From assembly GCA_022508505.1 (NCBI GenBank), contig JAFLVC010000011.1, positions 1-64,000 of the forward strand: 64,000 nt of DNA. Reading direction: 5' to 3'. Numbering within the stretch: position 1 is the stretch's first letter; each line of letters opens with the position of its first letter. Origin of the DNA: Clostridiales bacterium. GTDB taxonomy: Bacteria; Bacillota; Clostridia; Christensenellales; Pumilibacteraceae. Below the pieces are notes generated by a model. It saw nothing but the letters and a program-made list of their open reading frames with translations. It was not told the DNA's origin and searched no databases. The position numbers were made by a program, and so were the translations under genes. Positions 26,566-34,594 of this stretch are shown piece by piece.

Positions 26566-27171
26566 ATGAAAAAACTATTGACTGTGTTGGCTTTAACGCT
26601 TATGACCGTTGTTATGGCTATTGCAGTTATTGGTTGCGGAACAACGGATACTACTGCTATCGATGAACTTACCAAACGCATCGAGGCGCTTGAAAAAGAG
26701 AACGAAGATCTTAAGAAAAAGGACAACGAACTGCAAAATCAGGTCAATAATCTCAACGTTTTCTGGGCAGACAAGAAAGAATATGCTGAAACGGACACTA
26801 TGACAATATATTTCCGCGACACGGCTGTTTATAAAATCAGACTTAGATTTGATACACTAAATGGAACCCCTTTCTCAAGTGGTGGCTATTACCTTATAAA
26901 TGCATACTTTTACTTAACGGGATTGTGTTCAGATATACAAACAGGTGAGGTTGTTTTTGGAACCTTTCTTGAGTCTGATAAGGGGGACTATTTACGTTCT
27001 ACTGATTTTACGGAATTAGCAAAGCAAGGTGTAGAAACCTCTACAGGATCTAATTATACTAGTAAAAACATCGAAAATACAAGTATCACACGACTTGATT
27101 TTGTTGTTTGCGTCCCGGGAACCAAGGTAGAGCTCGCTCGTTTTAAGAATGTTTCATTTAATTTCAACTAA
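26566..27171 (+). CDS. Lipoprotein with coiled coil, unknown
   Basis: The likely start is the ATG at 26566 after AGGAAGG, giving 201 residues; the track start is too far upstream. A signal peptide ends in the lipobox AVIGCG. Residues 30-60 form a heptad-rich coiled coil (IDELTKRIEALEKENEDLKKK), followed by a beta-rich, probably globular C-terminal domain with several Tyr/Phe strands. It is therefore exported and lipid-anchored. The DNA is visibly richer in A/T and uses more A/T-ending codons than its neighbours, suggesting recent acquisition. No family is recognised. Confidence 0.8.
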   Translation: MKKLLTVLALTLMTVVMAIAVIGCGTTDTTAIDELTKRIEALEKENEDLKKKDNELQNQVNNLNVFWADKKEYAETDTMTIYFRDTAVYKIRLRFDTLNGTPFSSGGYYLINAYFYLTGLCSDIQTGEVVFGTFLESDKGDYLRSTDFTELAKQGVETSTGSNYTSKNIENTSITRLDFVVCVPGTKVELARFKNVSFNFN

Positions 27172-27255
27172 CATTTCAAGGAAATGATTGATTTTGGTTT
27201 ATCTTAACGACAGATAAATATCAATTTATCATTACATTTGTAAGCAAAACATTTA

Positions 27256-27283
27256 AGCCCGACTGCTGTGCGGTCGGGCTTTG
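27256..27283. terminator. Bidirectional terminator between lipoprotein and dinB
   Basis: AGCCCGAC, loop, GTCGGGCT with short T stretches on both sides, between convergent genes. Nothing else is seen in this gap. Confidence 0.7.
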
Positions 27284-27300
27284 CTGTGCGGTATTCTCGC

Positions 27301-28530
27301 CTATCTTTGGAACGGCAAAAAGTCCTCGGCGTCGGTCTTGTCGTATATAAAGTCCTTGCCGAGAAGCGACGCGCGGTGGATTATGTTGCCGTATTTTTTG
27401 TTGAGGTTATCGAGCGTTTCGTCAAGCTTTTCGAGCTTGTCGTTCCTGTTCACGTCCGAGAAAAATGATAGTTGCCTCGGACTGTCGTCGTGCTCGAGCT
27501 TTGCTACGGACACGGTTACGGTGCGCATGGGATCGCCGTTCCAATTATCCATAAACAGCGAAAACGCGCACTCCGCTATCTCGTCGGACGAATACGTCGG
27601 CATGGGGAGCGGCTTTTGGCGCACGATAGAAAACAGCCTATTGTCGCGCATTCCCACCGCAACGAGGCTCCCCCTCACATTGTTCTTTCGCATTCGTGCA
27701 GCAACCTTCTCGCTCAAATAGAATATCAAGTCTTTTGCGTCCGACTCCGTTTCTATGTCGCGGACAGCGGTCATTCCGTGCCCTATCGACTTTATGTCGC
27801 GCGACTTTACCGCCTCGCGCACAGGCTCGGTGTCGTCGCCGTTGGCGTACGCCTTCATTTTTAGCCCGTTTATTCCGAACTTGCTTTTGAGCACCGCGGA
27901 GTCGGCTTTTGCGAGGTCGCCTATCGTCATGATGTTGAGCTTTTGGAGCTCTGCGTAAGTCCGCCGCCCTATCATGAGCATTTCGCCTGCGTTAAGCCCC
28001 CAAATCTTTTCCTTGTAGTTGTTCCTGTCTATGACGGTGGTCGCGTCCGGCTTTTTCAAATCGGAGCCGAGCTTTGCGAACACCTTGTTGAAGCTGACGC
28101 CCACCGAGCAAGTGAGGTTAAACTCCTTTTTGACGCGCTCGCGTATGGTGTCCGCAATCGTCTTGCCGTCGCCGAAAAGCTTTTGCGAGCCCGTAACGTC
28201 CAGCCAGCACTCGTCCGCGCCGAACGGCTCTACCATGTCGGTATAGTCTTGATACAGCTCGAACATCTTTTTGGAATACTTCATGTAAAGCTCGAAATGC
28301 GGCGGTACGACGACGAGCCCGGGCGCCTTCTGCTTGGCTTCCCATATTACGTCGCCCGTTCTCACGCCGAACTTTTTTGCGATATCGTTTTTTGCGAGCA
28401 CGACGCCGTGCCGCTTTTCGGGGTTTCCGCAGACCGCGAGCGGCACGGTTTTCCATTCCGGGTGCGTAATGCACTCGGCTGAAGCGTAGAAATTATTGAG
28501 GTCGCTATGAAGAATTACCCTGTCGCTCAT
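27301..28530 (-). CDS. dinB: DNA polymerase IV (Y family)
   Basis: A translesion polymerase without proofreading. The 409 residues contain the first catalytic motif HSDLNNFYASAE, the second FGADECWLDVTG, the helix-hairpin-helix thumb region, and the little-finger domain. The start is MSDRVILHSD at 28530, since TATAAT ends six bases before this ATG. The ORF-track start eight codons earlier would precede the transcript. No Shine-Dalgarno is present, so the mRNA is predicted to be leaderless. Confidence 0.95.
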   Translation of the reverse strand: MSDRVILHSDLNNFYASAECITHPEWKTVPLAVCGNPEKRHGVVLAKNDIAKKFGVRTGDVIWEAKQKAPGLVVVPPHFELYMKYSKKMFELYQDYTDMVEPFGADECWLDVTGSQKLFGDGKTIADTIRERVKKEFNLTCSVGVSFNKVFAKLGSDLKKPDATTVIDRNNYKEKIWGLNAGEMLMIGRRTYAELQKLNIMTIGDLAKADSAVLKSKFGINGLKMKAYANGDDTEPVREAVKSRDIKSIGHGMTAVRDIETESDAKDLIFYLSEKVAARMRKNNVRGSLVAVGMRDNRLFSIVRQKPLPMPTYSSDEIAECAFSLFMDNWNGDPMRTVTVSVAKLEHDDSPRQLSFFSDVNRNDKLEKLDETLDNLNKKYGNIIHRASLLGKDFIYDKTDAEDFLPFQR

Positions 28531-28536
28531 ACACCT

Positions 28537-28566
28537 ATTATACCCATTGTACACGCATTAAGTCAA
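28537..28566 (-). promoter_or_regulatory. Promoter of dinB, predicting a leaderless mRNA
   Basis: On the minus strand TTGACT, 18 bases, TATAAT, six bases, ATG. No clear LexA operator was found. Confidence 0.82.
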
Positions 28567-28600
28567 GTGCGAATATCCCGAAGATGTCCCCAAAAAACTA

Positions 28601-28629
28601 TTGACAACGAGCTGTAAATGTTATATAAT
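28601..28629 (+). promoter_or_regulatory. Consensus promoter of the SecB-like gene
   Basis: TTGACA, 17 bases, TATAAT: a perfect match to sigma-A consensus. Confidence 0.92.
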
Positions 28630-28659
28630 TTGTTAAATCGTTTTATATTCGGAGGAAAC

Positions 28660-29100
28660 ATGGAGAAAATAGAACTCACTCAGCTCTTTAAAGAAGCTGT
28701 CTTGAACACGCAGATGCGCAGAGCGACCTTCGATCGCCTCAACATCAAGCCCAACACCAACTACCGCGGCAGGACGCAGGACGAGGTTTACTTCCAAAAG
28801 CAGGACGGCGCCAACGTCGAGTACGAGGTCGTCCGCAGAATGGACTTCGATCCCGAGGGCGTTTTTGAAATCACCGTCGTTTACACGATAAGACGCCAGC
28901 TCGCCGACGAGTACGTCAATCAGGATATCGACTTCCGCGAGCAGCTCAAAAAGTACGAGGTCAAGGACTTCAACTTCCTCTGCGGCAACGTGTTCTCTTT
29001 GATGTCGCTCACCATTTCCGAGCTCACGCAGGCGTCCAACGGTATTCCCATGGTCTCGCCCCCCGTGTACTGCGGCGTAGCGGCAAAGTCGGCAGAATAA
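28660..29100 (+). CDS. Unknown soluble protein, possibly SecB-like
   Basis: The start is the ATG at 28660 with CGGAGGAAAC in front, giving 146 residues (the track start lies on the -10 box). It is soluble and mixed alpha/beta. The order of an early strand (ATFDRLNIKPN), a long strand near 75-87 (VFEITVVYTIRRQ) and a final helix running into NGIPMVSPP resembles the SecB export chaperone, whose last helix ends in a G-x-P-P-L-x-L-x-P pattern. The similarity is weak and the name is tentative. A perfect promoter and a strong terminator make it a highly expressed single-gene unit. Confidence 0.55.
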   Translation: MEKIELTQLFKEAVLNTQMRRATFDRLNIKPNTNYRGRTQDEVYFQKQDGANVEYEVVRRMDFDPEGVFEITVVYTIRRQLADEYVNQDIDFREQLKKYEVKDFNFLCGNVFSLMSLTISELTQASNGIPMVSPPVYCGVAAKSAE

Positions 29101-29132
29101 TAATTCCGCAATCAACTTAATACAAAACAAAG

Positions 29133-29162
29133 TCGGTAGCTTCGTGGCTGCCGATTTTTTTG
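29133..29162 (+). terminator. Terminator after the SecB-like gene
   Basis: TCGGTAGC, loop TTCGTG, GCTGCCGA and seven T. Confidence 0.9.
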
Positions 29163-29277
29163 TGCGATTTTCCGTGCGACCGCCTGCCCTTGTCGATTTT
29201 TGACGGTTTTTATACATAACGCCAAAGCTTTGACGGCAAACTATACGTATAAAATCAACCGCAAGAGGAGACAATTC

Positions 29278-29481
29278 GTGGAGTATATCATCGAGGTAGA
29301 GGACGGTTTGGACGACATTCTGACTAACAACGCAAAGCGCAATAATATAAGCGTTCAGGCTCTAATCGTCGAGCTTTTGAAACGCTACGTTATCGACTCG
29401 CATATAATGGAACAGAGCGAGCTGTGGCAGCGCGGCATCGCCGCTTGCTCCGAGATAAATCTCGATTGGGCAAACCTTTAA
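29278..29481 (+). CDS. mazE: MazE-type antitoxin (CopG/ribbon-helix-helix-like)
   Basis: The 67-residue product starts at the GTG 29278, after AAGAGGAG, not at the track start. It has a short strand (EYIIEVED) and helices ([20 protein letters not shown]) like the DNA-binding half of small antitoxins. A C-terminal tail ([20 protein letters not shown]) probably wraps the toxin. The mazF gene follows after 16 bases. Assignment rests mainly on this pairing, and it should repress its own operon. Confidence 0.75.
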   Translation: MEYIIEVEDGLDDILTNNAKRNNISVQALIVELLKRYVIDSHIMEQSELWQRGIAACSEINLDWANL

Positions 29482-29497
29482 CAAAGGAGAAACACTT

Positions 29498-29845
29498 GTG
29501 TCGATATATAAGCGCGGAGAAATATATTACGCCGACCTCAGCCCGGTAATAGGCTCCGAGCAAGGCGGAGTGCGCCCCGTGCTCATCATTCAGAACGACG
29601 TCGGCAACAAGTTTTCGCCCACCGTCATAGTGTGCGCCGTAACGAGCAGAATAACAAAAGCAAAGCTTCCCACGCACGTAGAAATACCGGCGGGAAGCTT
29701 TGGGCTGTCAAAGGATTCCGTTGTGCTATTGGAGCAGCTCCGCACGCTCGATAAGCGTCGGCTTAAAGCGCGTATCGGCGAGCTTGACTCCGTCGCCATG
29801 CGAAAGATAGAGCGCGCGACGCTCATTTCGCTCGGATTTGTATGA
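29498..29845 (+). CDS. mazF: MazF/PemK-type endoribonuclease toxin
   Basis: MazF cleaves mRNA at short specific sites when its antitoxin is lost. The 115 residues match the Bacillus NdoA type: [30 protein letters not shown], the conserved T in [18 protein letters not shown], and [13 protein letters not shown]. The start codon is GTG with AAAGGAGA upstream. In Bacillus the pair lies near acpS and the NAD-hydrate repair gene, and the same neighbours occur here on the opposite strand. Confidence 0.95.
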   Translation: MSIYKRGEIYYADLSPVIGSEQGGVRPVLIIQNDVGNKFSPTVIVCAVTSRITKAKLPTHVEIPAGSFGLSKDSVVLLEQLRTLDKRRLKARIGELDSVAMRKIERATLISLGFV

Positions 29846-29911
29846 TTATTTTTACTGCAATCTATCATTCCAAGCGTTGCTGATAATTTATAACGCGACT
29901 ATTGCCCCCTA

Positions 29912-30002
29912 TGTCATTCTGAGCGTTAGCGAAGAATCTGTTTAGACACGTACAAATAGATTCTTCGACTGCGCGCCATGCGGCGCTCCGCTCAGAATGA
30001 CA
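29912..30002. repeat. MITE-like palindromic repeat (family A, full copy)
   Basis: The left arm GTCATTCTGAGCG...GAAGAATCT and right arm AGATTCTTCGACT...CTCAGAATGAC are inverted copies around a 20-base centre. A half copy lies at 2.87 kb. The family resembles, from memory, a very widespread bacterial intergenic repeat. It separates convergent mazF and nnr. The 65-aa ORF across it is an artefact. Confidence 0.85.
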
Positions 30003-30095
30003 CACCGAAATAACAAATCGATAAATATGTGCAGCTATTTCAATCGATGTCCTACGGAGCAACCGCAGGTTATTCCGTGCGTCAGGAATAATATA

Positions 30096-31556
30096 TCACA
30101 CTTCTTCGTAGTCTGCGAACTTTAAAAACTCTTTGGGCGTAAGCATCATTTCGGCATACGAGCTCACCGCGCGTTCGGCGCCGAGACCGTTGCGGTAGCA
30201 CGCGACCGACGCGGCGTCTATCGGCGAAAAAGACCGCGACAGCGCGGCTATACACCCGCCGAGAACATCCCCGCTCCCGCCCTTTGCGAGCGCGGGCGTG
30301 CCTGCGATATTGAGCCGCACTTCCTTGCCGTCCGTCACGGCGGTTGTCGCGGACTTCAAAACCACGACGACGCCGAGGTCTTTTGCAAGCTTTTTGGCGT
30401 TTTCTTCGGTAGCGACCTCGCCCGTCAGCCGCTTAAACTCGCCGACGTGCGGCGTTAAAACAACCTTTGCCTTACTCGTTTTCAAAAACTCGTAGTCGCG
30501 TTTTATCGCATTTATGCCGTCGGCGTCGATTACGAGCGTTTTGTCGTAGTGCTCGCACAAGTAGCGAATAATCTTTTTCAAGTCGGGCGCCTCGCCCATG
30601 CCCATACCGATAACTATCGCGTCCGCCGTCGAAATTATTTCGTCGAGCGATTTTTCGTCGAACTTGATAAACCCGTCGATTGTATCGGGCATAAACTTCA
30701 TCATGGAAAGCACGCTACGCGACGCGAGAGCCACGCGGTTTATGGCGGGAACACACACCGTAGTCGTGCCCGCGCCGCTTAAAGACGCCGCATGCGCCGC
30801 CGCGCCCGCAAGTATAGGCGCGCCAACCATGGTCGCACAGCCGCCGATTATGAAAATCTTGCCGCTTGTGCCCTTGTGCGCGTTTTTATTTCGCCTTACG
30901 GGCTTGAAATCCTCGTCCTCATACACGCGGTAAGTCGAACCGACCTTGACGCCTATATCCTCGACCGCAATCTTTCCGCAGTACTCGCGCCCTTCGCCAA
31001 ACAGCATTCCGCGCTTTATGCAAGAAAAAGTGATTGTCGCGTCCGCCTTAAACGCTATGCCGCGCACCTCGCCGCTGTCGGGATCGATTCCGGACGGAAT
31101 GTCGATTGCGACCTTGAATGCGCCGTCCTGCACGTTCAGCCTGCCTATGATATCGGCGGCGGCGCCGTCAATATCGCGGTTTAGTCCAAACCCGAAAATA
31201 GCGTCTACGATTATGCTCGCGTCGCCCCTGTACTCGGAGGCTTTTTTGACAGGCACGCCGATCGACTTTGCCGCCGCGACCTCCTCGGCTATACCGTTTG
31301 CATCGGGATATACGAGATACGCCTCTACGGCACACCCCGTCGAATGTAGGCGCGCCGCCGTCAAAAGTCCGTCCGCGCCGTTGTTACCGCCGCCGCAAAA
31401 CACGGCGGTCTTTGCGCCTTCTATGCTCGCGCGTGGCGTCAACTCGTCGGCGACGGCGAGCGCGGCGCGCATCTTAAGCGCGGACAGCGTTACACCGTCG
31501 CCCATCGCCTTGCGCTCTGCCTCGCGCACTTCGTTTGCTGTAAGAACGAATTTCAT
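30096..31556 (-). CDS. nnr: Bifunctional NAD(P)H-hydrate repair enzyme
   Basis: The enzyme repairs damaged NADH and NADPH hydrates. The N-terminal half (to about residue 210) is the YjeF/NnrE epimerase with FCGGGNNGADGL and DAIFGFGLNRDIDG. The C-terminal half (about 220-486) is the ADP-dependent dehydratase NnrD of the ribokinase fold with TPHVGEFKRLTG and the GGSGDVLGG catalytic loop. At 486 residues it is a full-length fused form. It follows acpS closely (9 bases) in a recX-P1 peptidase-acpS-nnr operon. Confidence 0.95.
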   Translation of the reverse strand: MKFVLTANEVREAERKAMGDGVTLSALKMRAALAVADELTPRASIEGAKTAVFCGGGNNGADGLLTAARLHSTGCAVEAYLVYPDANGIAEEVAAAKSIGVPVKKASEYRGDASIIVDAIFGFGLNRDIDGAAADIIGRLNVQDGAFKVAIDIPSGIDPDSGEVRGIAFKADATITFSCIKRGMLFGEGREYCGKIAVEDIGVKVGSTYRVYEDEDFKPVRRNKNAHKGTSGKIFIIGGCATMVGAPILAGAAAHAASLSGAGTTTVCVPAINRVALASRSVLSMMKFMPDTIDGFIKFDEKSLDEIISTADAIVIGMGMGEAPDLKKIIRYLCEHYDKTLVIDADGINAIKRDYEFLKTSKAKVVLTPHVGEFKRLTGEVATEENAKKLAKDLGVVVVLKSATTAVTDGKEVRLNIAGTPALAKGGSGDVLGGCIAALSRSFSPIDAASVACYRNGLGAERAVSSYAEMMLTPKEFLKFADYEEV

Positions 31557-31565
31557 CTCTGTTTC

Positions 31566-31931
31566 CTATTGAGTTTTTCTCTCGGTGAGCATGACCGCCG
31601 CGACGGCGTAATCCCCGTCGTGCGATATGGACACGTCGACGTTGAATTCACTGAAAAGTATCGCCGCTTTGCCGCACGCTTTAAAAAACGGCGTGCCGTT
31701 CCTGTCGTGGTCGATTTCTATGTCGCACGGCATGATTCCGCCGCCGAAGCCGCGTTTTAACGCCTTTACTGCGGCCTCCTTGGCACAAAACAATCCGGCA
31801 AAGCTCGCGGCAGGGTGCGCCCGTCCCTCGCAGTACGCGCGCTCCGTTTCGGTAAAAACGCGCTCTTTAAATGCCGTGCTCTTTACCGCCTTTTCTATTC
31901 TCGGAATGTGAACGGTGTCTATTCCAATCAT
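31566..31931 (-). CDS. acpS: Holo-[acyl-carrier-protein] synthase
   Basis: AcpS transfers 4'-phosphopantetheine from CoA to acyl carrier protein. The 121 residues contain GIDTVHIPRIEKA with the metal aspartate and FCAKEAAVKALKRGF with the metal glutamate, plus the conserved SISHDGDYA strand. It overlaps the upstream P1 peptidase gene by 4 bases (ATGA). Confidence 0.96.
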   Translation of the reverse strand: MIGIDTVHIPRIEKAVKSTAFKERVFTETERAYCEGRAHPAASFAGLFCAKEAAVKALKRGFGGGIMPCDIEIDHDRNGTPFFKACGKAAILFSEFNVDVSISHDGDYAVAAVMLTERKTQ

Positions 31932-32854
31932 GTGCCCTGCCCCACACTGTTTTCTATGGCGAACGCCGTAGCCTCTGCGGCGAGCGCCGCAACAATGCTG
32001 TAGTCGATGACCTTGTCGCCGCCGCTTAGCGCAAACATCGTGTCGCCGTCGGCGTCGGTATGCACGGGACGAATTGACATGGCGAGCCCGTCGTGCGCGA
32101 CTGCCGCAAGCTTATTTACGTGCGCCTTGTCGAGCTTTGCGTTTGTCATGACGCAGCCTATCGTCGTGTTGGTGCCCGAAGCCTTTTGCATAGCCGCGGC
32201 CGCCTGTGCGGCGAATATGCCGCCCGTTAGACACTCAACTGTGTTGATAAAACTTCCGTCGGGGCCTTTAGCGCCTGCGAGGATTTTGCCCGTGCGGTGG
32301 TCGTAAACGTCGCCGAGCGCATTGACCGCGACGACAGCCGTCACGAACACGTCGTTAAACTTGAGCGTAGCCGCGCCTATGCCGCTCTTACTCATGCACG
32401 CAGGCCCGAGGATTTTGCCGACCGTCGCGCCGCGGCCCGCTCCGACGTTTCCGAAAGCGACGCCGTGCGCCTTTGCGTTTTTTGCGGCGAGGTAGCCCAT
32501 ATTCTTATCTGGATAGTGATATTCGCCGGGCGTGTTTAAGTCAAACAGTATCGCCTGCGCGACGAGCGGCACGACCTTGTCGCCGACCGCAAAGCCGACG
32601 CCCTTTCCCTTTAGATACTCGACTACGCCGCAAGCGGCCTCCAGCCCGTACGCCGAGCCGCCCGAAAGCACTATTGCGTCGACATGCCCCTGCGACTTGT
32701 CGGCGCGGAGCATATCGGTCTCGCGCGTCCCCGGCGCGCCGCCGCGCACCGAAACGCCGCCCACCGCGCGCTCTGTCAGTATGCAGGTAACGCCGGTGTA
32801 GTCGTCCTGCGCGTGCCCTATTTTAATACCGTCCGGCAAAAGAATCTCGTCCAT
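31928..32854 (-). CDS. P1-family (DmpA/S58-like) peptidase
   Basis: A 308-residue member of the P1 (DmpA-like) N-terminal-nucleophile family, which matures by self-cleavage and acts on N-terminal residues of small peptides. Typical features are GGSAYGLEAACGVVEYL, GNVGAGRGATVGK, and NTTIGCVMTNAKLDKAH, where the second chain would start at one of the threonines. Substrate is unknown. SD GGAGATATC precedes the ATG, and the gene lies 15 bases after recX. Confidence 0.88.
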   Translation of the reverse strand: MDEILLPDGIKIGHAQDDYTGVTCILTERAVGGVSVRGGAPGTRETDMLRADKSQGHVDAIVLSGGSAYGLEAACGVVEYLKGKGVGFAVGDKVVPLVAQAILFDLNTPGEYHYPDKNMGYLAAKNAKAHGVAFGNVGAGRGATVGKILGPACMSKSGIGAATLKFNDVFVTAVVAVNALGDVYDHRTGKILAGAKGPDGSFINTVECLTGGIFAAQAAAAMQKASGTNTTIGCVMTNAKLDKAHVNKLAAVAHDGLAMSIRPVHTDADGDTMFALSGGDKVIDYSIVAALAAEATAFAIENSVGQGT

Positions 32855-32869
32855 GATATCTCCTTATAT

Positions 32870-33535
32870 CTATTCAAAATCATCGTCGTCAGGCGCCTCG
32901 AATGCGCCCTCGTCGCCGAGAATGCGCACCGCCGCGCCTATGCTGTCCCAAGTAAACCCGCGCCCAGCCAAGTACCGCTTCAGCTTGGGCACTTCGGCAA
33001 ATCTATGTGTTTTCAAGTACCGCCGCGCCGTCTCCACCGCGCCGTCGTCCTCGTCGTAACTGCTTCCGTCATACTCGTCCTCATAGTCGTCGGAAAGAAG
33101 CTCCGAGATTATTTCGGAGGATATGCCGCGCTTTCGGAGCTCAGCGGAAAGCCGTATCTTGCCGTACTTACGTGATTTCGACTTGATATAGCTGTTTGCG
33201 TATGCACGGTCGTCGATATATCTGTACTGCTCGAGCCGCTCTACCGCCTCGGCGACAACCGACGCGTCGTAGCCCTTGTCCTTTAGATACCGCTTGATCT
33301 CGAGCGCAGAGCGCGGCGACGACGACAGATACCCCGCCGCTCGCTCGAACGCCGAGTTGACCTCGCTCTTGTGCGACACCTCTTTGAGCTTTTCCACCGT
33401 TATTTCGTCGCCGATCTTAATTCGCGCGCCGACGGCTGTTACCGCGTCAAGCCCGATAGCGAACTCGCCGTCGATAAAAACGCTCACTCGCGACGGATTG
33501 CGCTTTTGCTTAGCTATGTCGGTGATTCTACCCAT
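32870..33535 (-). CDS. recX: Regulatory protein RecX
   Basis: RecX limits RecA filament growth. The 221-residue product starts at MGRITDIAKQKRN (33535). It contains the three-helix RecX repeats (AAGYLSSSPRSALEIKRYLKDKGY, YIDDRAYANSYIKSK) and an unusual acidic insertion (DDYEDEYDGSSYDEDDG) before the last repeat, as well as an acidic C-terminus. TATAAT ends six bases before the ATG, which makes the track start 14 codons upstream impossible on that transcript and predicts a leaderless mRNA. Confidence 0.92.
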   Translation of the reverse strand: MGRITDIAKQKRNPSRVSVFIDGEFAIGLDAVTAVGARIKIGDEITVEKLKEVSHKSEVNSAFERAAGYLSSSPRSALEIKRYLKDKGYDASVVAEAVERLEQYRYIDDRAYANSYIKSKSRKYGKIRLSAELRKRGISSEIISELLSDDYEDEYDGSSYDEDDGAVETARRYLKTHRFAEVPKLKRYLAGRGFTWDSIGAAVRILGDEGAFEAPDDDDFE

Positions 33536-33541
33536 ACGCGT

Positions 33542-33570
33542 ATTATACACCGCGAATAAAAATAAATCAA
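33542..33570 (-). promoter_or_regulatory. Promoter of recX operon, predicting a leaderless mRNA
   Basis: On the minus strand TTGATT, 17 bases, TATAAT, six bases, ATG. Confidence 0.82.
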
Positions 33571-33610
33571 GCCTCACATATTATTTTTAACTTTTGACAA
33601 GGAGAAGAAT

Positions 33611-33793
33611 ATGACAACAAAAAGCCTTCAAGAACTCAGCGAGCTTTGCCGCAGTGAAAAACTCGCCTACAAAAAGTGCTGCAACTACGTTTCGGAAACT
33701 GACAACGCCGACCTTCAATGCGCGCTCGGCAAGCTCGCAAACGGTCACCGTCAGCGTTACGAATCGCTCCGCACATATCTCGACAAGAACTAA
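33611..33793 (+). CDS. Small helical protein, partner of the coat-like protein
   Basis: The 60-residue product (MTTKSLQELSELCRSEKLAY) is all-helical and resembles the ferritin-like two-helix pieces seen in CotF-related small spore proteins; no firm family name. A good SD (AAGGAGAAGAAT) precedes the ATG, and the next gene follows after 11 bases. No sigma-A promoter is seen in the short gap to recX. CATATTAT upstream could be a sporulation -10, which would fit but is speculative. Confidence 0.7.
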   Translation: MTTKSLQELSELCRSEKLAYKKCCNYVSETDNADLQCALGKLANGHRQRYESLRTYLDKN

Positions 33794-33804
33794 GGAGAAA
33801 AACC

Positions 33805-34542
33805 ATGAACAACGATTTTGAAATGAACTACGACAACGATCCCGCCGACTGCAACGGATATTCGAGCGGCGCGGACTACTCCACCGAGAGCTCGGACGAA
33901 TTCTCGCCCGCTCCCTCCGAATTCGGCACGCCCGACAAAACGTCGGAAGAGAACGACGCTAAAGACTTTTTCAACAGCCCGGGAATAATCGCGCCCCTCG
34001 ACTACGCGGACGGGCGCACCGACCTCGGCAGTCTCTACGACACAGAAAGCGCAGAGGACAACGGTTGCGGCTGCGGTTGCGGCGACGACGACTGTCCCGG
34101 TTACGGCGGAGACGGAGATAAAGGCGGTTGCGGCTGCGGCTATAGCGATAACGACAGCGAGACGTCGGAGGAGTTCGAGCCCTCGCCCGAGGACGAAACG
34201 GCGGCGACGAGCGACGAGCTTTATAACAATTCCACCGTGTCGGCGCGCGAAAAATACTCGCTCGACGACTACGAGATAATTTCGGACGTGCTCGGCAGCG
34301 AGAAGCAGCTCGTAAAGCTGTACTCCACCGCGCTTTGCGAGAGCGCCGAGGAATCGCTTCGCGGCGTCATTCGCGAAAACCTCATAGAGTGCGCAAAGGA
34401 CCAATACTCCACCTTCGAGTATATGGAAAAGCGCGGGCTGTATCAAACCGAGCAAGCGCCCGAAGACCAGATTGCGCAGGCAAAACAGCAGTTCGGACCG
34501 CTCACATCCAACTGCAACTGCGGCTGCGGTTGCGACAACTGA
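33805..34542 (+). CDS. CotF-like spore coat protein with acidic, Cys/Gly-rich N-terminus
   Basis: The real start is the ATG at 33805 (AAGGAG upstream), giving 245 residues; the track start is in another gene. Residues 1-150 are acidic and low in complexity, with Cys-Gly clusters (NGCGCGCGDDDCPGYG, GGCGCGYSD). The C-terminal part is a helical CotF/ferritin-like domain: EKQLVKLYSTALCESAEESLR, KDQYSTFEYMEKRGLYQTEQAPEDQIAQAKQQF. The chain ends in another cluster (CNCGCGCDN). The Cys clusters suggest metal binding or disulfide cross-linking in the coat, which is inference. Confidence 0.78.
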   Translation: MNNDFEMNYDNDPADCNGYSSGADYSTESSDEFSPAPSEFGTPDKTSEENDAKDFFNSPGIIAPLDYADGRTDLGSLYDTESAEDNGCGCGCGDDDCPGYGGDGDKGGCGCGYSDNDSETSEEFEPSPEDETAATSDELYNNSTVSAREKYSLDDYEIISDVLGSEKQLVKLYSTALCESAEESLRGVIRENLIECAKDQYSTFEYMEKRGLYQTEQAPEDQIAQAKQQFGPLTSNCNCGCGCDN

Positions 34543-34561
34543 CTTTTATTTTTTCAACGCA

Positions 34562-34585
34562 AAAACCGCCACATGGGCGGTTTTT
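34562..34585. terminator. Terminator between coat-protein operon and apt-like gene
   Basis: AAACCGCC, loop, GGCGGTTT and T run on the plus strand, with A-rich flank on the other side; it serves convergent genes. Confidence 0.85.
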
Positions 34586-34594
34586 TGTTTTACT

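Noticed and set aside
24380-28566. LexA/SOS boxes in front of uvrB and dinB
   Set aside because: I looked for a CGAAC-N4-GTTCG-type site in both promoter regions and did not see one.
29865-30062. 65-residue minus-strand ORF (CHSERSAAWRAVEES)
   Set aside because: It is the translation of the palindromic repeat; this peptide string is a known type of false gene call.
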